Shown here piece by piece: positions 56,338-64,000 of a stretch of DNA of 64,000 nucleotides; the first letter of the stretch is position 1; every line of letters begins with the position of its first letter. The notes beneath the pieces are model-generated. The model ran no database searches. It worked only from the letters and a program-made list of their open reading frames with translations, and was not told where the DNA came from. A program made the position numbers and the translations under genes. This DNA is from Pseudopithomyces maydicus (taxonomy: Eukaryota > Ascomycota > Dothideomycetes > Pleosporales > Didymosphaeriaceae): the NCBI GenBank assembly GCA_026873275.1, contig JANTUC010000016.1:1178001-1242000 (forward strand). The letters are read 5' to 3'.

Positions 56338-57950
56338 GGAGATTATACGGCTTCAACGGCGTGTGTAATTGATCTATCTTAGTAGGCAACAAAAAAATGA
56401 CCAGCCTTGATGCATTTATATATCGATACTCAGTTGTCCAACTCATGGCATGTGAATTTACGACTTAGTTCCCATTGGGTTACTTGTTCGCAGTTCGCAA
56501 TACAAAATGCGCCAGCGAGGCGGGCGATTAGGGCTAGGTCAGGTCAGGATCAGTTTAATTGTTAAACTAGACATAGATAAGCAGTTTCGACATATCTGTT
56601 CCCGAGTGCTTGTGTGTAGGCATAGATTGCATGAGGGATTGATGCAATGGGGAATTGGTGTACCAATCAAATACAACGGAATATAAGATGAAAAGCTTTG
56701 ATTCGAGAGCTACCATCTAGTATACGACCTATGAGCTACCACTAATCAGTGTATACCGATACCTAAGTAGATGTTCACGGCAAGCCAGTCCCTATATATA
56801 CACTTTCTCTCAATAGAACCAGATAGAGAGCCGGTGTAAGCTCAAACGTTTGCATCAACACCACAACCTTTCACTACACACAGCCGTTTAACATGCTCAC
56901 TAAAAATACAAGTACGGTTTATAATACATCACCACCAAGATCCACACCGCACCTACATACCCTCCTAGGAATCCATGCCCCCCTCAGTATGATCGACAAA
57001 AAGCGACCAGGACACTATCATATCTTATAATCTCTATCGCTTTTACCTGGCTAGCTGCTCTGCTCCTTCTTTTGCGAAACTCAAACATCGAAATCTCCAC
57101 TCATGCATACACATATACATACGTTCTCCACATACATTTAGGTACCGTACTTACATATATACATACGTATCAAACCCCACTCCCTTCTCCATCTCTCTCT
57201 CTCTCTCTCTCTCTTCACGCGCAAACAGTGCCACGCTTCGGAGCCCGAGAGTGTACGGTTGAAGTAAACGACCCTGACCCCTTATGAGACCCGGAAGAAA
57301 AATTCGAGGTGGAGAGAGGGCGGAGAGAAAGGGAGAGGGAAAGAGCAAAGCAATCAGACAGCCAAACAGTAGGAAATGAAATACACAAACTAGAAGCAAG
57401 CAAGACAGCGAGCGAGCAAGCAAGCAGTACTGATGCGTAACTCTGACCCCGCGCATACATACATACATACATATGCACACACAAAAGCAAGGAAGCACCC
57501 CAATGTCTTTCCCGTGTACGTTTTATTGTTTTGTTTATTAGAAAAAGTAGTAGCTAAGCATAAGCTGACTAGATGCAAATACTTAGTTTAATAAAACGTT
57601 GTTTTTCTCCCCTCTTGTGACGATATGGAAAGTGGCTTCTTGTGTATATCCAACATGCGTATGCTTATATGTGTATATAGATATATATGTAAAAAGCACC
57701 GACGCGGCGACAGATAGATAGATGGAGAGATGGAGAGATAGATAGACAGACAGACAGACAAATAGATGAACGAATAGAACAGAGTGTGGAAAATTAAAAA
57801 TCATCTCTCAACGCCAAATCGGACGGGTATATGTAACCTCTTCCGCTGCTGCTGCTGAATCATACATACATGCATCCCACCACATCCCATCTCTTTCCTT
57901 CTTTTCCTTCCCCCCTTTTTTCTTCTCCCACCTCCCCCTCCACCTCCCTC
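56338..57950. other. intergenic with microsatellites
   Basis: About 1.6 kb. The left part is A+T-rich and unique (lectin-gene promoter). From 57.1 kb there are ACATA arrays, a (TC)12 tract and GATA/GACA arrays near 57715-57765. The right end holds the spp1 3' UTR. No gene is supported. Confidence 0.6.
57191..57214. repeat. (TC)12 dinucleotide tract
   Basis: Twelve perfect TC units. Confidence 0.9.
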
Positions 57951-60317
57951 TCAATCCCCACACTTCTCCACCCACCCCTCCCTATTCCTCTCCCTCTCCC
58001 CCGCACCCCCGCTCTCCTCGCCGCCCCTCAGCTCCCCCGCAATCTTATCCTTCGCGCCCCTCCTCGCCGCCCTCTCCCTCACGCTGCGCTCCTCCTTCTC
58101 GCACTCGCGGATGCTCTCCGCGATCTCCACCTCCTCGAAGCGGGCGTCTTGCAGATTCTGCTTCTGCCACTGGGCGTGCTTCTGGCAGCGCTTCTTGAGG
58201 CAGATGGCGTCGTGGGTGGGAGAGGTTGCGTTGTCCAGCGCCGCGGCGTCGGCGTCGGCGTCTTGCATCTGTGCATCGCCATCCGCACCCGCGTTCTCGG
58301 TATCCATATCCATATCCGCATCTTTATCTTTATCTTTGTCTTTATTTCCACCCTCCGCGCCTTTCTCCCCGACCCCGTTCGCCAACCCAGCCACCTGCTC
58401 CCTCGACGGCTCCAACGTCATGAACTCGAAGCTCGCCCTCCCGACCCTCGAATTCCGCCACTGGAGAAACTCGGCGTCCGACCACGAAAGCCGCGAATCG
58501 TACCCGCACAGCTCCTTGACCTTCATCTTCTCGCGCTCGGCCAACCGCCCCACCTGGTCCTTGATCATGCTCACGAACTTCTCCCTGTCCTTGAGCACCT
58601 CCAGGCGGTCCTTCAGCTGGCTCTTCTCGTTGTGCAGGGCCGTGAGGCGGTGGCGCTCCGCGGCCGTAAGCGCGGGGTCGTCTGCGCCGTCGAAGTTTGC
58701 TTTTGTGGGGGAGGCGGTGCGCGGGGGAGAGGACGCCTGCGCCGAAGGCCTTGAAGGTTTGGATGTCCTTTGCCTGGTCGATGAGGGCCTTTAGGTCCTT
58801 TGCGCGGAGGACGCCGCCGAGGGGGTTGGTTCGTCGTCTTCGTCTGAGACGGGGTCCGCGGGGTCGCCTGGCTTTTGTGCCTTCTTCTTGCTGTTTTTCT
58901 TCTTTGTGTTTTTCGCGCCGGCGGTGCGCTGGACTTGCTCCGTCATGAAGAGGGTGCCGCAGTCGTCGGAGCAGTATTTGCTTTGGGTGCCTTTGGTGAC
59001 GCGGGCGGGTTTGCGGCAGCCGTCGCGGCGGCACATGGGTTTGTAGGTTGTTTGGCCGCGGCCCTTTTCTTCGCAGAGGGGGCAGATGAATCGGTCGACT
59101 AGGTCTTCGTCGGCTTGCGCCATGTTGACACAGCTGCCGTGGAACCAGTCGTCGCAACCGCCGTCGCAGCCAATCATCCATCTGTGGTTGTCTGGCTTCC
59201 TGCAGATGCAGTAAAGTGCGTTGTCCTCGGATGACTCGCCTTCGTCATCGGTGGGGTGTACTTGTGAAGAGTGGTCGGGCGCAGGCGAGGACTCTGCCGC
59301 CGGGGTACCGGCTTGCGAGCCCTTCTTGCCACTCTTGCTCGACGACTTCTTCAGTGTAGGTGTACCCGAGCGCGCGTGTCCCTCGCCTTCAGCGTCAAGC
59401 CTCCGTCTCTTCGATGGGGGCTTCTTCGCCGTCGCGGTGCCCTTCTTCTTAATGCTAGATGCCCCCGCAGGCGCGGGGCGCTTCTTCGACGGTGCTGGCT
59501 TTGATTGTTCGGTCGGCGAGGTGACGCTCTCGGCGACGCTGGCGTTGCGCTTGGTGCGAAGACCGAGATCGCTCTGCTTCGCGATCTCAATTGCTTTCAG
59601 CGTGTCCGAGTCCATAGTCTCTGCTGTGCCGGACTGGTGGTGCTCGACGGACTGCGCCGGTGCGGTGGAGGACAATGCATCGTGCGGGGTTTCGGGGCGC
59701 TCGTCTTTCACCACGGGCAGCTCGGTGCCTGGTGAAGGCGATTCGGCTGTGCGGATGTGCGAAGTGGTGGGCTCGTCGCACACGTAGTCGGGTTCGCGCT
59801 GCTGCGTCTCATCGCGGCCGTGGTCCTCGCCAGCTTGTGTGGGTGGAGACACGATCTTCGACGCGTCGTGGCCATGCGAGGCTGGCTCTTCGCTTATTTG
59901 GTCCTGCAGAGCCATTGAGCGGTCCTGGATGGGCGCCAGAACGGGCGCTGGCGACAATCGGGCGAGGGCAAGTGAGTGGCGACGCTGGTCCTCGGGCGAC
60001 TTGGAGGCGTGGTGGTACTGCTCGAGGGTCGGGGAGTGCGCCTGGGGTTGGTCGATGGGCGGCGAAGGCTCTACCGGGGCGGCGTGGGCGCTGAAACTGC
60101 TGCTGCGGCGCGGGGGGTGTGCAGAGGCGGTGGGCGAGGGGAGCTCGCGCGAAACGTACTGCTGGCCGCTGCCCAAGGTCGCGAGGGTTGCGAGTGCGTC
60201 GGCGGCGTCAAAGGTGGTGGGTGTAATGAAGTGGTCGGGGCGCGTGTGATGATCACCCTGTTGCTGAGGCTCGTGGTTCAGAAGGGAATTGATGCTGGTC
60301 ATCGTGTCGGGGTTCAT
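57951..60317 (-). CDS. spp1: Set1/COMPASS subunit Spp1 (PHD finger), two frame breaks
   Basis: About 790 aa after repair. Spp1 (CXXC1 family) is the PHD subunit of the Set1/COMPASS histone H3K4 methyltransferase. The N-terminal ~360 residues are disordered (Ser/Pro/Lys-rich, with basic SKKRPAPAG and SKRRRLD patches). The PHD finger is at about 369-416 (YCICRKPDNHRWMIGCDGGC). It is followed by the Spp1-type zinc segment at about 429-454 (CRRDGCRKPARV; SKYCSDDCGTLF) and a C-terminal coiled region (LTALHNEKSQLKDRLEVLKD). The frame breaks at the G run 58821-58825 (one base too few, giving PLGGVLRAKDLKALI when repaired). It breaks again at the G run 58723-58727 (one base too many or two too few), then resumes the original frame. 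The start at 60317 is chosen near the family-like TSINSLLNHE; ATG 60302 is an alternative, and the frame upstream is open but non-conserved. The C-terminal tail is acidic and Lys-Asp repetitive. Confidence 0.82.
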
Positions 60318-60831
60318 GGGGAAGGGGGAAACATGGTGGGAGGCAAACAATGGGCGGACAGAAAAGAAGCAAGTGCGTGTGGGCGACGGCGGCGCAGAGA
60401 AAAGTCGCGCGGTTGGCAAGGAAATCAGTCCCGGGTCGATGATGGGCACGACACCACACCCGCTTGGCGGCGGGACCGAGGCGCCACCGCAGACACGCCG
60501 AGCTCCCTCGTCACCACCACTTGCCTCTGCGGCTCGCCATGCCGTCCGACAGGTCGTCCCGCGCTGGACGCACTGCGTCTTCCTGGGGGACTGGGGGACT
60601 GAGGGACTCGCTCGACTCGCCCGCGCCTCACCAACCCTTGCGGTCCACGTCCACCACCCCCAGCTATGCGCCCTCGAACCCCGCCCGAGTGTTGGTGGCA
60701 TCGCAGAAAGCTGACAAATGCCCTGGGTATCCTATTTGTATCTCTGTACTGTCTGTGCCATGGTCGCTGGGGGGCTCCTTGCTCCAACTCGCTGATACGG
60801 CAATTTCTAGCATCGGTCCTCCCGCACGCTG
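60318..60831. other. intergenic between nse3 and spp1 (same strand)
   Basis: 514 bp holding the nse3 3' UTR and the spp1 promoter and leader. The minus frame of spp1 stays open through much of it to 60701 without ATG-supported conserved sequence, which I read as 5' UTR. Confidence 0.55.
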
Positions 60832-61922
60832 TCACTCGTCCTCCTCGCCGTCCATCTGCCTCTGACGTCTCGTCGACCGTCGCGTAGCATCCTGCACCGG
60901 CTCTACTGACCGCGCGGCTTCGCCATCCCCATGCGCAACCTCCGTGTCCTCGCGTAGACTCAAACCAAGGCTGCGCTTCAGTCGCTGGTCGAGACCCTCC
61001 ACATCGTCTCCATACACTGTGCGCACAAGCTTGGCCGCTCCTTCGTTGCCCACCTCGACTTTGCCCCGCGGCCCCACCATGTAATCGATCAGCTCCTCCC
61101 CTCCCTGCGTGTCCCTGATCTTCACAACATACCCGTCTTTGACCATGCGTGCGAGGACTTTCTCTGTAGTGTCGACGGGTGTCGTATCCGCTGCGTTCAT
61201 TCGCTTGAGGAAGCGGTCGAGCTTGCCCTCGGAAATAGTACCGCCCGATAGCAGGATGAGTGTGATGACCATGCTGTATAGTCCGATGTAGGCCGAGTCG
61301 ACGTCGGGGGCATCTTCGCCGCCGGGTGCTAAACCGGGACCCATGCATTCCAGCGAGCGATATTCATCAGGCAAGATGTTCTGTAGCACCCATATGTTGC
61401 TAGATTTGGGCTGTTTGTCCGAGCCAATGGCCGCTGGGAAGCGTCAGACATTGAGTTGAGAATAACAGTATATTAAGAACATACCGCGTTTCTGGCGCAA
61501 GGTGACTTTCTCTCTGTTCGGGAGCTCCACCATCCTCATTCCAAACACATCCATGAGATGAGTGTTGGCGGCGGCAAACACCTCTTTGAATGAGCGGCTG
61601 TGCGTCCCGAGCACCTTCTGGCCAATGTCTTGACGCTTTATAGGTGTGCGCGAGTATTCGCAGGACATGGCATAGCGAGCAAGGTTCTTGGAGAGCAGGG
61701 CGATACTGCTGCTGCTTGTATCTTCCTCGAAATCCTCTACGTTGTCGTTGTCGTTGTCGTTGTCGTCATCATCGTTGTCGTCGTCTTCGATTTGCGTGTG
61801 CCGCCGCTGGGTGGGTATAGGCTCGTCGTCATCATCTTGCACTACCTACAGCTGTTAGCGAAACCAAATCAATTGAAATAGTCCATACTTACTGCTTTTC
61901 GCTTGCGCGATATGGTTGGCAT
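60832..61922 (-). CDS. nse3: SMC5-SMC6 complex subunit Nse3 (MAGE domain), 3 exons
   Basis: Exons (minus) are 61922-61893, 61845-61485 and 61433-60832 (330 aa). Introns of 47 and 51 bp have GT..AG ends, and the frame is intact. Nse3 pairs with the RING protein Nse1 and with Nse4 in the SMC5/6 complex that acts in recombinational repair. After a basic start (MPTISRKRKA) and a long Asp/Asn stretch, the MAGE/winged-helix domain runs from LSKNLARYAMSCEYSRTPIK through FGMRMVELPNRE, NIWVLQNILPDEYR, GLYSMVITLILLSGGTISE and KVLARMVKDGYVVKIRD. These match the family in order. The C-terminus is Arg/Asp/Glu-rich (RRSTRRQRQMDGEEDE). The Asp/Asn run comes from a (GAC/AAC)n tract at about 61735-61790 that could vary between strains. 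Divergent from AIM18, with starts 177 bp apart. Confidence 0.88.
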
Positions 61923-62098
61923 GGTGTCTGTATCGAAAGGGGATCGTTTGGATGTGGGGTACTTCTCCGCAGGAAGACGCGCCGGGACGCGTTCCGCGCT
62001 AATCCTCGGCTTGGCATGCGACATCATCGATATTCACTGCAATCCTTCCATTCACTGCTTGTGCCCATGCAACCACTCCATCGTGAATTCCGCCCAAG
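61923..62098. promoter_or_regulatory. compact bidirectional promoter nse3/AIM18
   Basis: Only 176 bp separates the two start codons, so both promoters and leaders must be short or overlap. CCATTCACTGC- and CATGCAACC-like motifs are present, but I cannot assign a known factor. Confidence 0.5.
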
Positions 62099-63439
62099 AT
62101 GACACCAATACGCCTCGCCGCCCGCCGGCCAGTCTTCCGCTGCCTCAATGCCCCCGCACCGCGACCCCAACTGCGCGCCCGCAACTTCAACCAGCACTCA
62201 AGACCAAACCAGCGACCGCCCTCCGACCTCGAATATGTCTCCGTCCACCGCGCTGAGGCAATCCGCCGCGCCCAGCTCATCCGCCGAAGAAACTGGCTCG
62301 CCCTCGGCGCCGCATTGTCCATGATCGCCCCCATGTTCCTCGTCCGACTATGGGATCTACCACCAGACGAGCCAGCGAACGACCAGCCCGTCGCAGAAGA
62401 GAAGCAAAGCAAGAGCGTCTTCGACCTCATCACCCCGAAACCCACATCCACAGACTCCCCCCGCGCCGCAACAGACTCCTTCCAGGGCAAAAAAGTAGTA
62501 ATCGCCCCAGGCGACAAGGTCATCGCCGCGCCCGCCGACGCAGACCACCCCACCGCCTCCGACCCCGACACCGTCGAGCTCATCGAAACAGGCACCTCCT
62601 ACGTGCCGTACTTCCCCAAGACCATCACGCTGCCCGTCCCCACGGGTCCCGAGGCCGTCGAGTCTGAAGCAGAATACCAGCTGCTTGGCCTGGGCATCCG
62701 CAAAGTGTCCTTCCTCCGCGTCCAAGTGTACGTCGTCGGCCTCTACGTCCGCACCTCCGACCTACACATCCTACAGAACCACCTCATCAACACGGTGAAC
62801 CCCAGCGCCTCGGCCCTCATCCCAGGCGAGAAGGAAGACCTCCGCACCGCCCTCCTCGACCCGGAGAAGAGCACGCAGATATGGGACGCTGTGCTCGCGC
62901 GCAGGGGCGTCGACGGCATCGACATGGCGTTCCGCGTCGTGCCCACGCGCGGCACAGACTTTGGCCACCTGCGCGACGGCTGGATGCGCGGCATCGCGTC
63001 GCGCACCGACGAGGTGCGCAAGCGCCAGGCTGATCTCCTGCGCCAGCAGGCTACGGCGAACAAGCAGATCGCCCTCCCGCAGCCCGTCGACGACGGCGAG
63101 TTCTCTGACGAGGCGTTCGGCGCTGCGATGCGTGATTTCAAGGCTATGTTCCAGGGCCGCGGGAAGGCGCCGAAGGGCAGCGTGCTGGTGCTTACCCGGG
63201 GGAGAAACGGCGAGTTGGGTGCGCTGTACCAGCCTATTGTGAAGGCGGGTAAGGGGGAGAAGATGGGGGAGACGGTTAGGTTGGGGAGTGTGAGGGATGA
63301 GCGGGTGGGGAGGTTGGTATGGTTGCTTTATTTGGGGGGGCAGACGGTGAGCTCGGAGGAGGCGAGGAAGAATATTGTGAGTGGGTGTGTGGAGATTACG
63401 GAAAGGCCGGTGGGGACGGTGGAGGGGAGGGTCATGTAA
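62099..63439 (+). CDS. AIM18: AIM18-type mitochondrial chalcone-isomerase-fold protein
   Basis: Single exon, 446 aa. The N-terminus is Arg-rich and lacks acidic residues (MTPIRLAARRPVFRCLNAP), a mitochondrial targeting sequence. One membrane helix follows at about 66-85 (WLALGAALSMIAPMFLVRLW), placing the C-terminal domain probably in the intermembrane space or anchored to the inner membrane. The chalcone-isomerase-like domain starts with the family pattern LLGLGIRKVSFLRVQVYVVG and LYV; it includes FRVVPTRGTDFGHLRDGWMR and ends with the LGGQTVSSEEARKNI region. Yeast AIM18/AIM46 share this fold; loss alters mitochondrial inheritance, and no enzymatic activity is established. No frame breaks. 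Confidence 0.88.
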   Translation: MTPIRLAARRPVFRCLNAPAPRPQLRARNFNQHSRPNQRPPSDLEYVSVHRAEAIRRAQLIRRRNWLALGAALSMIAPMFLVRLWDLPPDEPANDQPVAEEKQSKSVFDLITPKPTSTDSPRAATDSFQGKKVVIAPGDKVIAAPADADHPTASDPDTVELIETGTSYVPYFPKTITLPVPTGPEAVESEAEYQLLGLGIRKVSFLRVQVYVVGLYVRTSDLHILQNHLINTVNPSASALIPGEKEDLRTALLDPEKSTQIWDAVLARRGVDGIDMAFRVVPTRGTDFGHLRDGWMRGIASRTDEVRKRQADLLRQQATANKQIALPQPVDDGEFSDEAFGAAMRDFKAMFQGRGKAPKGSVLVLTRGRNGELGALYQPIVKAGKGEKMGETVRLGSVRDERVGRLVWLLYLGGQTVSSEEARKNIVSGCVEITERPVGTVEGRVM

Positions 63440-64000
63440 GATGTAGGATATATGTTTATATGAAAAAAGGGGGAGAGATATGCAGATGCTGTATGGGCAG
63501 TGTGTGTATGGAAGTGTGTATGTGTGTATGATAGACTGTGGAATTACATACCCCATCTCTAAGACACGATATGTATACATACCCACGGTTTTGTGTTAAT
63601 CCTACTTATTGCGCACTCCCCAATGTGCTCATAAACATAAACGCCATTTGCCACTTCCCTCCCTCCCTCCCTCCCTCCCCCTCTCGCTAAGTGAATGTAG
63701 GGAAAGTGGGTTGAAATTGTTCATTTAACCAAGGGACAACAGTTAAAAGGCCGATGGTGTATTAGAAGTATGCAAGTCGTATATCAGTTACGAAGCAAAG
63801 TCATAAGCACTTTTTATTCCAAATGTGTGTTGGCCGTAAGTTTTAGGTAAGCTTGGTTGAAGTTTTCTTTTTTTTTTTTCGTGGTCAGAGGATAGGGGTG
63901 TTAGAGGTTTTAGTTCTGGAGGGGAATCAAGTGGTTGTGACTTAACCCCTCCCCCCGGAGGGACACTTTTGTAAATTGGTGGTAGGAACGAGGGGGAAAG
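63440..64000. other. AIM18 3' flank
   Basis: 561 bp to the window end, with GTGTATG repeats, a (CCCT)n tract near 63657-63680 and poly-T. No gene is supported. Confidence 0.6.

Overview
This is nuclear DNA from a filamentous ascomycete (Pezizomycotina; the class cannot be fixed from sequence alone). The evidence is short GT..AG introns (mostly 46-75 bp, with CTAAC or CTGAC branch sites), CACCATG-type start contexts, and typical filamentous-fungal genes: xlnR, gaaA/gaaC, a Grr1-type F-box protein, a PXA-domain protein, a fungal rhodopsin-domain membrane protein and AIM18. Intergenic DNA is unusually long and full of microsatellites. There is no rRNA, CRISPR array or recognisable transposase, and I could not support any tRNA.

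Layout. 1-8.1 kb is gene-free: microsatellites to about 3.4 kb, then repeat-poor unique DNA. 8.1-11.8 kb holds a divergent pair, a PXA-domain protein (-) with a 1,054-bp intron and Mediator subunit MED10 (+). 13.8-18.3 kb holds an APC-superfamily permease (-) and a rhodopsin-domain membrane protein (+). 19.2-26.5 kb holds a Grr1-like SCF F-box/LRR protein (-) and an Ark1/Prk1-type kinase (+), separated by a 2-kb promoter region. A Ure2-type glutathione S-transferase lies at 28.2-30.2 kb. After 6.5 kb of repeat-rich DNA comes xlnR (36.7-39.6 kb), then a small cupin. At 42.5-46.0 kb gaaC (-) and gaaA (+) form the divergent galacturonate-catabolism pair known from Aspergillus. With xlnR this makes a small plant-cell-wall-utilisation neighbourhood.

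46.2-56.3 kb looks accessory. It carries three minus-strand genes: a YPK/AGC-derived pseudokinase apparently fused to ankyrin repeats, a 1,471-residue protein with NLR-style TPRs and a possible HeLo-like N-terminus, and a single-pass membrane protein with a fucose-lectin-like ectodomain. This is the best candidate for an undescribed system (self/non-self recognition or innate immunity), but that role is inference. 58-63.4 kb returns to housekeeping genes: the COMPASS subunit Spp1 (-), the SMC5/6 subunit Nse3 (-) and the mitochondrial AIM18 (+).

A recurring oddity is that seven otherwise well-conserved genes carry single-base reading-frame breaks, nine in total, each at a homopolymer of about 4-6 bases. 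All but one are repaired by one extra base in the run. I read these as assembly or consensus errors rather than pseudogenes, and note them gene by gene.
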